DNA of 64,000 nucleotides from Streptomyces sp. RKAG293 (GCF_023701745.1 NZ_JAJOZB010000001.1:6299501-6363500); one strand, 5' to 3'. Shown: positions 49,372-59,078, numbered from the stretch's first letter. Translations and numbers: made by a program. Notes: generated by a model from the letters alone, not told the origin.

Positions 49372-50526
49372 ATGAGCAATCTGCCTTCTTCCCAGACTCC
49401 CGACCAGCCGCGGCGCAAGCCTCGGGTAGCGCTCGTCTTCGGCGGACGCAGCTCCGAGCACGGGGTGTCGGTGGTCACCGCGGCCAGCGTGCTGCGGGCC
49501 ATCGACCGGTCGAAGTACGACGTCCTTCCCATCGGGATCACGACGGACGGCCGCTGGGCGCTGACCAGCGACGACCCGGACCGGATGGCGATCACCGACC
49601 GCCGGATGCCGACCGTGGAACAGGTCACCGACCACGAGGGCACCGTCGTGCTCCCGGTCGACCCGGCCAACCGCGAGGTCGTCTACAGCGAGCCCGGAGT
49701 GGTTCCCAAGGCCCTCGGCGACGTCGACGTCGTCTTCCCCGTGCTGCACGGCCCCTACGGCGAGGACGGCACCCTGCAGGGCCTGCTGGAGCTGTCCGGC
49801 GTGCCCTACGTGGGTGCGGGCGTCCTCGCCTCGGCCGTCGGCATGGACAAGGAGTACATGAAGCGGGTCTTCATCTCCTTCGGCCTGCCGGTCGGGCCGT
49901 ATCTGGTGATCCGGCCGCGGGACTGGGAGAACGATCAGGAGACCGCCCGCCGGAGCATCGTGGAGTTCGCCGCGGACCACGGCTGGCCGCTCTTCGTGAA
50001 GCCCGCCCGCGCGGGCTCGTCGATGGGCATCAGCAAGGTCGAGGACGCGTCCGGCCTCGACGAGGCGATCGAGGAGGCCCGGCGGCACGACCCGAAGGTC
50101 ATCGTCGAGTCGCTGCTGCGCGGCCGGGAGATCGAGTGCGGCGTCCTGGAGTTCGAGGACGGCCCGCGCGCCAGCCTCCCGGCCGAGATCCCGCCGGTCA
50201 CCGCCCATGACTTCTACGACTTCGAGGCCAAGTACATCGACTCGGCCGAGGGCATCGTGCCGGCGCCGCTCACCCCCGAGCAGACCGCCGAGGTGCAGCG
50301 GCTCGCCGTCGCGGCCTTCGACTCGGTCTCCTGCGAGGGCCTGGTCCGCGCGGACTTCTTCCTGCTCGACAGCGGAGAGTTCGTCATCAACGAGATCAAC
50401 ACGATGCCCGGCTTCACACCCATCTCCATGTACCCGCGGATGTGGCAGGAGAGCGGCGTGGGGTACCCGGAGTTGGTGGACCGGCTGATCCAGGCCGCAC
50501 TGCGGCGCCGCACCGGGCTGCGTTAG
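49372..50526 (+). CDS. ddl: D-alanine--D-alanine ligase
   Basis: A 384-residue ATP-grasp ligase for peptidoglycan synthesis. RVALVFGGRSSEHGVSVVTA opens the N-domain; HGPYGEDGTLQGLLELSGVP, FVKPARAGSSMGISKV and RADFFLLDSGEFVINEINTM carry substrate, ATP and metal residues. It ends by overlapping the convergent DUF3515 gene by four bases. Confidence 0.96.
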   Translation: MSNLPSSQTPDQPRRKPRVALVFGGRSSEHGVSVVTAASVLRAIDRSKYDVLPIGITTDGRWALTSDDPDRMAITDRRMPTVEQVTDHEGTVVLPVDPANREVVYSEPGVVPKALGDVDVVFPVLHGPYGEDGTLQGLLELSGVPYVGAGVLASAVGMDKEYMKRVFISFGLPVGPYLVIRPRDWENDQETARRSIVEFAADHGWPLFVKPARAGSSMGISKVEDASGLDEAIEEARRHDPKVIVESLLRGREIECGVLEFEDGPRASLPAEIPPVTAHDFYDFEAKYIDSAEGIVPAPLTPEQTAEVQRLAVAAFDSVSCEGLVRADFFLLDSGEFVINEINTMPGFTPISMYPRMWQESGVGYPELVDRLIQAALRRRTGLR

Positions 50527-51002
50527 AGCTCGTTCGGAATCGTCTTCTTGACGGCGCCGGCGAGGTCGGTCAGCGGACCGACGTCGCCGGCGTACTTCTT
50601 GGGGAGGGTGACCTCGACGTACGCCTTGCGCAGCGTCGTGGTGAGTTTGAAGCTGCCGTCGCCCTGCGCCTGGATCAGCCAGCCGACGCCGTCCACGTCC
50701 ACCGAGTCCGCGCTGGAGTCGTTCATCGCCGCCGGCCTCGGCACCCCGCAGCGCAGCACGATCGCCGGATTCCCCCACCCGGCGGTGAAGTCGGACGCGG
50801 GCCTGAGATCATGCACGCCGAGTCCATTGACGGAGTGCGGCAGATCCCGGTGCAGCGCACGGCAGTAGACGGCGGCCCGCGCGTCCGGAGCCGGAACGGG
50901 CGTCTCATCGGCCGGACCGGCTGCGGAAACGAAGACCGCCGCCGCGGACAAGCACGCGACGGCGGCAACGGAAATCAGCGCGAACCGGCGAAAAGCTATC
51001 AC
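50523..51002 (-). CDS. DUF3515 secreted/membrane-anchored protein
   Basis: A 159-residue actinobacterial DUF3515 protein. A hydrophobic N-terminus (RRFALISVAAVACLSAAAVF) is a signal or anchor. The extracytoplasmic part has a Cys pair (AVYCRALH and IVLRCGVP) and ends near VTLPKKYAGDVGPL. Start is GTG at 51002. It is the usual neighbour of ddl. No enzymatic role is known to me. Confidence 0.85.
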   Translation of the reverse strand: MIAFRRFALISVAAVACLSAAAVFVSAAGPADETPVPAPDARAAVYCRALHRDLPHSVNGLGVHDLRPASDFTAGWGNPAIVLRCGVPRPAAMNDSSADSVDVDGVGWLIQAQGDGSFKLTTTLRKAYVEVTLPKKYAGDVGPLTDLAGAVKKTIPNEL

Positions 51003-51022
51003 CGGACGAGCATAGTCGGGGG

Positions 51023-51256
51023 CTACAGATGGACGACGGGACAGGTCAGAGTACGGGTGATCCCGTCCACCTGCTGTACCTTCGCGACCACCATGCGGCC
51101 CAGGTCGTCGACCGTATCTGCCTGGGCCCGGACGATGACGTCGTAGGGACCGGTGACATCTTCGGCCTGAATGACGCCGGAGATCTTCGCAATCGTCTCC
51201 GCTACTGCCGAGGCCTTCCCAACCTCGGTCTGGATCAAGATGTACGCCTGTACCAC
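51023..51256 (-). CDS. Single-domain Lrp/AsnC ligand-binding (RAM) protein
   Basis: A 77-residue protein that is only the RAM domain of Lrp/AsnC regulators, without a helix-turn-helix. MVQAYILIQTEVGKASAVAE, AEDVTGPYDVIVRAQAD and VDGITRTLTCPVVHL are typical. GTG at 51256 with GGAGG upstream. It may tune other Lrp proteins or bind amino acids; function is inferred. Confidence 0.9.
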   Translation of the reverse strand: MVQAYILIQTEVGKASAVAETIAKISGVIQAEDVTGPYDVIVRAQADTVDDLGRMVVAKVQQVDGITRTLTCPVVHL

Positions 51257-51404
51257 GGAACCTCCAGGGCGGCTTCGAGGATCATGTGGGAGGGGGGACG
51301 CCACGTTATCGCGTCGCCGCACGGCGCGGGGAGACCCGCGCGGTACCGAGCACTCGCTTTGAGCGGAATCTCCAGGGGAATGACGACGTGAAAGGGACAA
51401 ACAG

Positions 51405-52385
51405 ATGAAGGGGACCGTGGGCGAGTTGGGGGAGTTCGGGTTGATCAGGGAGTTGACCTCCCGGCTCACGACCACTCCCAATGTACGCCTGGGGCCTGGG
51501 GACGACGCGGCGGTGGTGGCCGCGCCGGACCGCCGGGTGGTCGCCACCACCGATGTGCTGCTCGAAGGCCGGCACTTCCGGCGCGACTGGTCGACCGCCT
51601 ACGACGTCGGCCGCAAGGCCGCGGCACAGAATCTCGCGGACATCGCCGCGATGGGCGCGGTGCCCACCGCGGTCCTGCTGGCGCTGGTCGTGCCCGCCGA
51701 GCTGCCGGCCACCTGGCCGATCGAGCTGATGGACGGCATCCGTGACGAGTGCCAGGTGGCGGGGGCCGCCGTGGTCGGCGGCGACGTGGTGCGCGGGGAC
51801 ACCATCACGGTCGCGATCACCGCGCTCGGCGACCTCCGCAACCGCGAGCCCGTCACCCGGTCCGGCGCCCGGCCCGGCGACGTCATCGCGGTGACCGGCT
51901 GGCTGGGCTGGTCGGCCGCCGGCCTCGCGGTGCTCTCCCGCGGCTTCCGCTCGCCGCGCGCGTTCGTCGAGGCGCACCGGCGGCCCGAGCCGCCGTACCA
52001 CGCGGGCCCCGCGGCGGCCGAGCTCGGCGCCACCGCGATGACGGACGTCAGCGACGGACTGGTCGCCGACCTCGGGCACATCGCGACGGCCAGCGGGGTG
52101 CTGATCAACCTGAAGTCCGCGGACATCGACGTACCCGCGCAGATGTCCGACATCGGGCAGGCGGTCGGTGTGGACCCGCTGCACTGGGTGCTGACCGGGG
52201 GAGAGGACCACGCGATCGTCGCGGCCTTCCCGCCCGACGTGAAGCTCCCGGCCCGCTGGCGGGTGATCGGCGAGGTGCTCAAGGCCCCCGGCACCCCGCA
52301 CGTCACCGTGGACGGCGCCGCCTGGGACAAGGCCGGCGGCTGGGACCACTTCGGCGACACCACGGCGCAGGGCGCCGGGGACTAG
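51405..52385 (+). CDS. thiL: Thiamine-monophosphate kinase
   Basis: A 326-residue ThiL that makes thiamine pyrophosphate. GELGEFGLIRELTSRL, GPGDDAAVVAAPDRR (metal/ATP) and KAAAQNLADIAAMGAVPTA are diagnostic. ATG at 51405. thiD follows 11 bases later; their pairing fits thiamine salvage and synthesis. Confidence 0.95.
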   Translation: MKGTVGELGEFGLIRELTSRLTTTPNVRLGPGDDAAVVAAPDRRVVATTDVLLEGRHFRRDWSTAYDVGRKAAAQNLADIAAMGAVPTAVLLALVVPAELPATWPIELMDGIRDECQVAGAAVVGGDVVRGDTITVAITALGDLRNREPVTRSGARPGDVIAVTGWLGWSAAGLAVLSRGFRSPRAFVEAHRRPEPPYHAGPAAAELGATAMTDVSDGLVADLGHIATASGVLINLKSADIDVPAQMSDIGQAVGVDPLHWVLTGGEDHAIVAAFPPDVKLPARWRVIGEVLKAPGTPHVTVDGAAWDKAGGWDHFGDTTAQGAGD

Positions 52386-52395
52386 GTTCACGGGT

Positions 52396-53196
52396 ATGCC
52401 TACGTCACCGCCCAGGGTGCTCACCGTCGCCGGATCCGATTCCGGCGGCGGTGCGGGCATCCAGGCCGATCTGAAGACGATGCTGGCGCTCGGTGTGCAC
52501 GGCATGAGCGTGCTGACCGCGGTCACCGCGCAGAACTCACTGGGCGTCCAGGGCTCCTGGGAGCTGCCGGTGGCGGCCGTTCGCGCGCAGTTCCGCGCCG
52601 TGGCCGACGACATCGGCGTCCAGGCCGTCAAGACCGGCATGCTCTCCTCGGCCGCTATCGCCTCCGAGGTGGCCGCTCTGCTGGCGGACGTGGGCGCCCC
52701 CGTGGTCGTCGACCCGGTCGGCATCTCCAAGCACGGGGACTCCCTGCTGACGGCAGGGGCCCTGGAGGTGGTCCGCACCGAGCTGCTGCCGGTGGCCACC
52801 GTCGCCACCCCGAACCTCGACGAGGTCACCCAGCTGACGGGTGTCGTGGTGGACGGCGAGGCGGCGATGGGCGAGGCCGCGGAAGCGGTGCTGGCGCTCG
52901 GGCCGCGCTGGGTCCTGATCAAGGGCGGCCATCTCGACGGCGACGCCGTGGACCTGCTCTCCGACGGCTCGCGGGAGCACTGGTTCCGCGCCGCCCGGTA
53001 CGACAACCGGCACACCCACGGCACCGGCTGCACACTGGCCAGCGCCATCGCCTCGTACCTGGCCCTGGGTCTGGAGGTGCCGGCGGCGGTGGGCGCCGCC
53101 AAGGACTACGTCACGGGCGCCATCGCGGCCGGCTTCCGGCTGGGCGGCGGCATCGGCCCGGTCGACCACGCATGGCGGCAGCGCCGGGAACCCTGA
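52396..53196 (+). CDS. thiD: Hydroxymethylpyrimidine/phosphomethylpyrimidine kinase
   Basis: A 266-residue ribokinase-like enzyme phosphorylating HMP and HMP-P. VLTVAGSDSGGGAGIQADLK, NLDEVTQLTG and THGTGCTLASAIA are the substrate and ATP motifs. ATG at 52396. Short tandem repeats and a terminator follow. Confidence 0.94.
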   Translation: MPTSPPRVLTVAGSDSGGGAGIQADLKTMLALGVHGMSVLTAVTAQNSLGVQGSWELPVAAVRAQFRAVADDIGVQAVKTGMLSSAAIASEVAALLADVGAPVVVDPVGISKHGDSLLTAGALEVVRTELLPVATVATPNLDEVTQLTGVVVDGEAAMGEAAEAVLALGPRWVLIKGGHLDGDAVDLLSDGSREHWFRAARYDNRHTHGTGCTLASAIASYLALGLEVPAAVGAAKDYVTGAIAAGFRLGGGIGPVDHAWRQRREP

Positions 53197-53232
53197 GCAC
53201 CGAGCTGCCGGTGGCGTCAGCGCCCGGCGGCC

Positions 53233-53297
53233 GGCCGGGAACGGGCGACCGGCCGGGAACGGGCGACCGGCCGGGAACGGGCGACCGGCCGGGAACG
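53233..53297. repeat. 18-base tandem repeat, 3.6 copies
   Basis: GGCCGGGAACGGGCGACC is repeated exactly at 53233, 53251 and 53269 and partly at 53287, just after thiD. No gene is seen in it. Confidence 0.92.
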
Positions 53298-53304
53298 CAA
53301 GAAA

Positions 53305-53330
53305 ACCGGCCCACCCTGGGGTGGACCGGC
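53305..53330. terminator. Terminator between thiD and rpmB
   Basis: ACCGGCCCACCC and GGGTGGACCGGC pair with one mismatch between convergent genes. Confidence 0.65.
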
Positions 53331-53371
53331 TTCGAGTAGCCGCAAGGCTGCGCTGCTACGACGTGTACGCG

Positions 53372-53557
53372 TCAGCGCGAGACCTTGCCGGCCTTGATGC
53401 ACGAGGTGCAGACATTGAGGCGCTTCGGCGTCCGACCGACCACAGCACGCACCCGCTGAATGTTGGGATTCCAACGGCGGGGAGTACGGCGGTGCGAGTG
53501 GGAAATAGCGTTGCCGAAGCCCGGCCCCTTGCCGCAGACGTCGCAGTTGGCAGCCAC
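53372..53557 (-). CDS. rpmB: 50S ribosomal protein L28 (zinc-containing type)
   Basis: A 61-residue L28. Two CxxC pairs (NCDVCGKGP near the start, CTSCIKAGK near the end) bind zinc, marking the C+ form as opposed to Zur-regulated C- paralogues. GTG at 53557 with GGAGTGA upstream. Confidence 0.95.
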   Translation of the reverse strand: MAANCDVCGKGPGFGNAISHSHRRTPRRWNPNIQRVRAVVGRTPKRLNVCTSCIKAGKVSR

Positions 53558-53766
53558 GGGTCACTCCAAAGACTTCGAGATGCACTTACAGTGAAAAGCC
53601 CGGGAGATTCCCGGACAACCGGAGCAGCATACAACGGCCACTCCCGCACAACGAAATTACCACGGTCGCGGGGTCCGCGGTCCCGGGTCGCCTGCCGCCG
53701 TGACCGTTGTCACGGCTACTCTCACCTGCAGCAGTCTCCGCTTCCGGTGTCCCGCAGGAGGACTTG

Positions 53767-55527
53767 GTGCCGCACACGCTCGACGCTTCCGCGGTGCGCG
53801 CGTGGTGCCGACTGGCCCTTCAGGCGCTGGGCCGGGCCCGCGAGGAGATCGACGCGATCAACGTGTATCCGGTCGCCGACGGGGACACCGGCACCAATCT
53901 GTACCTGACGATGGAATCCGCCGCGCAGTCCGTCGACGCCGTCTTCGACGGCCATGCCGCCTCAGGACACACCCCTGACCTCGCCCAGGCCTTCCGCGCG
54001 ATGTCCCACGGCGCCCTGATAGGCGCCCGCGGCAACTCCGGCACGATCCTCGCCCAGCTGCTGCGCGGCATGACGGAAGCGCTCACCGACGATCCCGCGA
54101 CGGGTGACGGCGTCACGGGTGGTGCCTCCGGCGGAACCGCCGCGGCCGGGGATCCGGACAGCGCCGAACTGCTGCGCCGGGCGCTGCGCCGGGCCGCCGG
54201 GTCCGCGTACCTGGCGGTCGCGCACCCCGTCGAGGGGACGATGCTCACCGTCGCCACCGAGGCGGCCACCGCCGCGGAGCGGGACGGCGGCGGCCCGGTG
54301 TCCGTCGCGCGAGCCGCCCACCAGGGCGCGCGCACCGCGCTCGCCGCCACCACCGGGCAGCTCGCCGTACTCGGCCGGGCCGGCGTCGTCGACGCGGGCG
54401 GGCGCGGGCTGGTGGCCGTGCTGGGCGCGCTCGCCGACGCGCTGGCCGGCGAGGTCCCGATGGGACCGCTGGCCGATCACGCGCCGCCCGTCCCGTACGG
54501 CTGCCGCGACGAGGACGGCTCCGACCCGCACGTCGTGCCCGGCGGGCCGGCCTTCGAGGTCATCTACCTGCTGGAGGCGTCCGACACCGCCCTGCCCGCG
54601 CTGCGCGGGCGGCTGGACGCCCTCGGGGACTCCCTGGTGGTCGTGGGCGGCGACGGCCTCTGGAACGTCCACGTCCACGTGGACGACGCGGGAGCCGCCA
54701 TCGAGGCCGGTATCGAGGCCGGCCGCCCCTACCGGATCCGCGTCACCCACTTCGGCGCCCAGGTCCGTGAGCGGCCCGACACGGACACCGACACCCACGT
54801 GGTGCCCGATGCGGTTTCCCGGCACCACGAGGGTGCCGGGGACGGCGGGCGGCCCCCGGAGCGGGTGCGGCGCGCCGTCGTCGCCGTCGTCCGGGGTGAC
54901 GGGCTGGCCGACCTCTGCGCGCAGGCCGGCGCGACGGTCGTCGCCGTCCGCCCCGGCGACCCGCCCGCCAGCGGCGAGATCGCGGCCGCGATCCGCCGTG
55001 CCAACGCCCGCGAAGTGGTGCTCCTCCCGAACGACGTGGAACTGCGGCACGCCGCAGGCGCCGCCGCCGACCGGGCCCGGGCCGACGGCGTCCGGGTCGC
55101 GCTGATCCCCACCCGCTCCCCGGTGCAGGGCATCGCCGCGCTCGCCGTCCACGAGCCCGCACGGCGCTTCGACGAGGACGTCGTCGCCATGACCTCGGCG
55201 GCCGGCGCCACCCGCTACGCGGAACTGGCCGTCGCCGAGCACCAGTCCTGGACCATGGCCGGCATCTGCCAGGCCGGCGACGTCCTCGGGCTGATCGACG
55301 GCGATGTCGCGGTCATCGGCGGGAACCTGGTCGAGACCGGCACGATCGTCCTGGACCGCATGCTGGCCGCGGGCGGCGAGATGGTCACCCTCGTCCTCGG
55401 CGCCGGCGCCCCGCCCGATCTCGCGGACCGCATCGAGGCCCACGTCCAGGGCGGCCACCTCGCGGTGGACACCGTCGTCTACCAGGGCGGCCAGCAGAGC
55501 TGCCCGCTCCTCATCGGCGTCGAATAA
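53767..55527 (+). CDS. DAK-domain kinase (DhaL/FakA-like)
   Basis: A 586-residue protein with an N-terminal DhaL-type ATP/dihydroxyacetone-kinase domain (INVYPVADGDTGTNLYLTM; GARGNSGTILAQLLRGM; DAGGRGLVAVLGALADAL) and a C-terminal FakA-like domain (VHVHVDDAGAAIEAG; LIPTRSPVQGIAAL). In firmicutes FakA phosphorylates fatty acids with FakB; the role here is inferred. GTG with AGGAGG upstream. It lies between rpmB and recG, as in other actinobacteria. Confidence 0.88.
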   Translation: MPHTLDASAVRAWCRLALQALGRAREEIDAINVYPVADGDTGTNLYLTMESAAQSVDAVFDGHAASGHTPDLAQAFRAMSHGALIGARGNSGTILAQLLRGMTEALTDDPATGDGVTGGASGGTAAAGDPDSAELLRRALRRAAGSAYLAVAHPVEGTMLTVATEAATAAERDGGGPVSVARAAHQGARTALAATTGQLAVLGRAGVVDAGGRGLVAVLGALADALAGEVPMGPLADHAPPVPYGCRDEDGSDPHVVPGGPAFEVIYLLEASDTALPALRGRLDALGDSLVVVGGDGLWNVHVHVDDAGAAIEAGIEAGRPYRIRVTHFGAQVRERPDTDTDTHVVPDAVSRHHEGAGDGGRPPERVRRAVVAVVRGDGLADLCAQAGATVVAVRPGDPPASGEIAAAIRRANAREVVLLPNDVELRHAAGAAADRARADGVRVALIPTRSPVQGIAALAVHEPARRFDEDVVAMTSAAGATRYAELAVAEHQSWTMAGICQAGDVLGLIDGDVAVIGGNLVETGTIVLDRMLAAGGEMVTLVLGAGAPPDLADRIEAHVQGGHLAVDTVVYQGGQQSCPLLIGVE

Positions 55528-55582
55528 CCGCTCGCCGCAGGCCGCCCCCGCTTTGTCACTGCCGTGCGCAAAGATGGACCCG

Positions 55583-57775
55583 ATGTCTGCCCTGGACGAA
55601 CCCCTGAAGAAGTCGGTCGGCGGCCGCACGGCAAAAGTGCTCGCCGACCACCTCGACCTGCACACCGTCGGCGACCTGCTGCACCACTACCCGCGCCGGT
55701 ACGCCGAGCGCGGCGAGCTGACCCGGCTGGCCGACCTCCCGCTCGACGAGCACGTCACCGTCGTCGCGGAGATCGCCAAGGCCGACAAGAGGACCTACAA
55801 CGGCGGCACGGGCGTCCGCCTGGAGGTCGTCGTCACCGACGGCAGCGGTTCGCTGACCCTGGTGTTCTTCAGCAAGGCCGCGCACGCGCACGCCCACCGG
55901 CTGATCCCCGGCCGCCGCGGGATGTTCTCCGGCAAGGTCTCGGTCTTCAACCGCACCCGCCAGCTCGCGCACCCCGACTACCAGTTGCTGGACGCGGACG
56001 ACGCCAAGGGCGGGGAGTCCGACGTGGCGGCCGCGTTCGCCAACCAGCAGATCCCGCTCTACCCCGCGTGCAAACAGATCAGCTCCTGGCAGATCGCGCA
56101 GTCCGTGCAGACGGTCCTCGACTCGATGCGGGGCACCAGCTGGGCGGGCGTCGGCGAACCGCTGCCCGCCGCGCTGCGCGAGGCGCGCGGCCTGGCGCCG
56201 CTCTCCGAGGCACTGGAGAAGATCCACCGGCCGCGTACCAAGGCCGACATCGCCGAGGCGCGGGACCGGCTGAAGTGGGACGAGGCATACGTCCTCCAGG
56301 TGGCCCTGGCACGCCGCCGGGCCGCGGACTCCGCACTGCCCGCCACCCCGCGCGTGCCGCACGCCGACGGCCTGATGACCACGTTCGACACCCGGCTGCC
56401 GTTCACCCTCACCGAGGGCCAGCAGAAGGTCTCGGCCGAGATCTTCGCCGACCTGGCGACCGAACACCCCATGCACCGCCTCCTCCAGGGCGAGGTCGGC
56501 TCCGGCAAGACGCTGGTCGCGCTGCGCGCCATGCTCGCCGTCGTCGACTCCGGCGGCCAGGCCGCGATGCTGGCGCCCACCGAGGTGCTCGCCCAGCAGC
56601 ACCACCGGTCGATCACCGAGATGATGGGCGACCTCGCCGGCGGCGGGATGCTGGGCGGCGCGGAGAACGCCACCAAGATCGTGCTGCTCACCGGCTCCAT
56701 GGGGGTGCCCGCCCGCCGTCAGGCCCTGCTCGACCTCATCAGCGGGGACGCCGGAATCGTGATCGGCACGCACGCGCTGATCGAGGACAAGGTCCAGTTC
56801 CACGATCTGGGCCTGGTCGTGGTCGACGAGCAGCACCGCTTCGGCGTCGAGCAGCGCGACGCGCTGCGCGCCAAGGCCGCCAAGCCCCCGCACCTGCTGG
56901 TGATGACCGCGACCCCGATCCCGCGCACGGTCGCCATGACCGTCTTCGGCGACCTGGAGACGTCCGTCCTGGACCAGCTGCCGGCCGGCCGCTCGCCGAT
57001 CGCCACCCATGTCGTCCCGGCGAAGGACAAGCCGCACTTCCTGTCCCGCGCCTGGGAGCGGGTGCGGGAGGAGGTGTCGAAGGGCCACCAGGCGTACGTG
57101 GTGTGCCCGCGCATCGGCGACGAGGAGGACGCGAAGAAGAAGCCGGACGACGCGGAGCGCCGCCCGCCGCTGGCCGTCCTGGACATCGCCGAGCAGCTCG
57201 CCGCTGGGCCGCTGGCCGGGCTGCGGGTCGAGGTGCTGCACGGCAGGATGCAGCCGGACGCCAAGGACGACGTGATGCGCCGGTTCGCCGCCGGCCAGGT
57301 GGACGTCCTGGTGGCGACCACCGTCATCGAGGTCGGGGTGAACGTCCCGAACTCCACCGTCATGGTGATCATGGACGCCGACCGCTTCGGCGTCTCCCAG
57401 CTCCACCAGCTGCGCGGCCGCGTCGGCCGCGGCTCCGCCCCGGGGCTCTGCCTGCTGGTCTCCGAGGCGCACGAGGCGAGCCCCGCCCGGCAGCGCCTCG
57501 CCGCCGTCGCGGCGACCCTGGACGGCTTCGAGCTGTCCCGCATCGACCTGGAGCAGCGCCGTGAGGGCGACGTCCTCGGCCAGGCCCAGTCCGGCACCCG
57601 TTCGTCGCTGCGCATGCTGACCGTGATCGACGACGAGGAGGTCATCGCCGCCGCCCGCGACGAGGCCACCGCGCTGGTCGCCGCGGACCCCGAACTGGCC
57701 GACCACCCGGACCTGCGCAGCGCTCTGGAGAGCCTGGTCGACGCGGACCGCGAGGAGTACCTCGACAAGGGCTGA
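55583..57775 (+). CDS. recG: ATP-dependent DNA helicase RecG
   Basis: A 730-residue RecG that reverses stalled forks and branch-migrates junctions. The N-terminal wedge/OB region (HYPRRYAERGELTRL) precedes helicase motifs: Walker A GEVGSGKTLVALRAM, DEQH box in VVDEQHRFGVEQR, TATPIPRTVAM, and the C-terminal QxxGRxGR-type RGRVGRGSAPG. ATG at 55583 chosen; one at 55574 adds three residues. Repeats follow its stop. Confidence 0.95.
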   Translation: MSALDEPLKKSVGGRTAKVLADHLDLHTVGDLLHHYPRRYAERGELTRLADLPLDEHVTVVAEIAKADKRTYNGGTGVRLEVVVTDGSGSLTLVFFSKAAHAHAHRLIPGRRGMFSGKVSVFNRTRQLAHPDYQLLDADDAKGGESDVAAAFANQQIPLYPACKQISSWQIAQSVQTVLDSMRGTSWAGVGEPLPAALREARGLAPLSEALEKIHRPRTKADIAEARDRLKWDEAYVLQVALARRRAADSALPATPRVPHADGLMTTFDTRLPFTLTEGQQKVSAEIFADLATEHPMHRLLQGEVGSGKTLVALRAMLAVVDSGGQAAMLAPTEVLAQQHHRSITEMMGDLAGGGMLGGAENATKIVLLTGSMGVPARRQALLDLISGDAGIVIGTHALIEDKVQFHDLGLVVVDEQHRFGVEQRDALRAKAAKPPHLLVMTATPIPRTVAMTVFGDLETSVLDQLPAGRSPIATHVVPAKDKPHFLSRAWERVREEVSKGHQAYVVCPRIGDEEDAKKKPDDAERRPPLAVLDIAEQLAAGPLAGLRVEVLHGRMQPDAKDDVMRRFAAGQVDVLVATTVIEVGVNVPNSTVMVIMDADRFGVSQLHQLRGRVGRGSAPGLCLLVSEAHEASPARQRLAAVAATLDGFELSRIDLEQRREGDVLGQAQSGTRSSLRMLTVIDDEEVIAAARDEATALVAADPELADHPDLRSALESLVDADREEYLDKG

Positions 57776-57818
57776 GCAGGGCTGCTGAGCAGGGCCGAAC
57801 TGCCGTGCTGAGCAGGGC
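57771..57818. repeat. GCTGAGCAGGGC repeat after recG
   Basis: GCTGAGCAGGGC occurs at 57771, 57784 and 57807; the first copy contains the recG stop codon. Confidence 0.8.
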
Positions 57819-57882
57819 GATTGTCAGTGCCTCCTGAGAGAATGGACGTAGTCCAAGTCGATGGACCTTTGGGGGCAAAAGC

Positions 57883-58401
57883 ATGTCGTTCCGTCATCTC
57901 AACGAACTGCCGCTCGGCGACAAGGTCTTCCGGATCGAGCTCGCCAGCGACGACGACACCAACGTCACTCTCAGCCTCTCCGGATGGAGTGAGGACGACC
58001 CCGACACCCTTCTCGCGTCAGGTGATCTGCGGCTGCCCATGGCGGACGTGCCGTCCCTGCGGATCGCTCTCAACCGCGCCCTGCGCGCCCTCGCGCTCGT
58101 CGCCGACGTATCGGAGCCCATCCCCGACCGTGACGTGCTCCGGGAGCTGTTCCCCGGCCACGGCGCCCCCTGGGTGCCGCAGCACGAGGAGGAGCTGCTG
58201 CGGCGGTTCCACGACAGTGAGACCGTCGCCCGGATAGCCGCCCGCTTCGGGCGGACCCCGGACTCGGTCCGCACCAAGCTGCGTGAGCTGGGGCACGACC
58301 CGCGCCGCCCGGAGTTCTGCCCGCCCGACGGCTGCCTGTCCTGGTCCCGCTACGCGTCCACCGCGCTGGTGGGGGCGGTGGAGGAGCCCGGCAGGGAGTG
58401 A
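57883..58401 (+). CDS. Hypothetical protein with a possible helix-turn-helix
   Basis: A 172-residue protein between recG and rsmD. The N-terminal half is beta-rich and of no known family; the C-terminal part has SETVARIAARFGRTPDSVRT, which looks like a helix-turn-helix, and then LGHDPRRPEFCPPDGCLSW. TTGGGGGCAAAAGC precedes the ATG. Function unknown. Confidence 0.75.
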   Translation: MSFRHLNELPLGDKVFRIELASDDDTNVTLSLSGWSEDDPDTLLASGDLRLPMADVPSLRIALNRALRALALVADVSEPIPDRDVLRELFPGHGAPWVPQHEEELLRRFHDSETVARIAARFGRTPDSVRTKLRELGHDPRRPEFCPPDGCLSWSRYASTALVGAVEEPGRE

Positions 58402-58470
58402 CTCCGTATCGTGGGGGAGCGGCCGCGCACAGCGCCGTTCCCCCACGATGTCGAGGACGTGAAGGACGAG

Positions 58471-59052
58471 ATGACCCGCGTGATCGCCGGAGCCGCCGGT
58501 GGCCGCCGCCTGGCCGTGCCCCCGGGCAATGGGACCCGCCCCACCTCGGACCGCGCCAAGGAGGGGATGTTCTCCACCTGGGAGGCGCTGCGCGGCACGC
58601 TGAATGGTGCCAGGGTGCTGGATCTGTACGGCGGCTCGGGGGCGATCGGCCTGGAGGCGCTCTCGCGCGGCGCCGAGCACGTCCTGCTGGTCGAGTCCGA
58701 CCCGGCCGCGGCCCGCACCATCCGGGAGAACGTGCAGATGATCGGGCTGCCCGGCGCCGAGGTGCGGGCCGGCCGGGCCGAGCAGGTCATCGCCGGCCCG
58801 GCGCCCGCGACCCCGTTCGACATGGCGTTCCTGGACCCGCCCTACGACATGGGCCACGACGAACTGCGGGAGATCCTGCTCACACTCCGCATTCAGGGGT
58901 GGCTGGATGACGACGCGATCGTCACCGTGGAACGGCGCACCCGTGGCGGAGTCTCCCCCTGGCCCGACGGCTTCGAGGCCGTGAGGGCCCGCCGCTACGG
59001 CGAGGCGACACTTTGGTACGGTCGCGCCGCCGAAGTTACCGCCGAGTCATGA
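58471..59052 (+). CDS. rsmD: 16S rRNA (guanine-966-N2)-methyltransferase
   Basis: A 193-residue RsmD. RVIAGAAGGRRLAVPPG, the SAM loop VLDLYGGSGAIGLEALSRGA and the catalytic DPPYDMG (NPPY class) are clear. ATG at 58471 with AAGGACGAG upstream. Paired with coaD, as in most bacteria. Confidence 0.95.
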   Translation: MTRVIAGAAGGRRLAVPPGNGTRPTSDRAKEGMFSTWEALRGTLNGARVLDLYGGSGAIGLEALSRGAEHVLLVESDPAAARTIRENVQMIGLPGAEVRAGRAEQVIAGPAPATPFDMAFLDPPYDMGHDELREILLTLRIQGWLDDDAIVTVERRTRGGVSPWPDGFEAVRARRYGEATLWYGRAAEVTAES

Positions 59053-59078
59053 ACGGCCCGGAGAGCGAGGAGTCTCAG

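Noticed and set aside
53233..53297. CRISPR array
   Set aside because: The 18-base units are contiguous without spacers and no cas gene is near.
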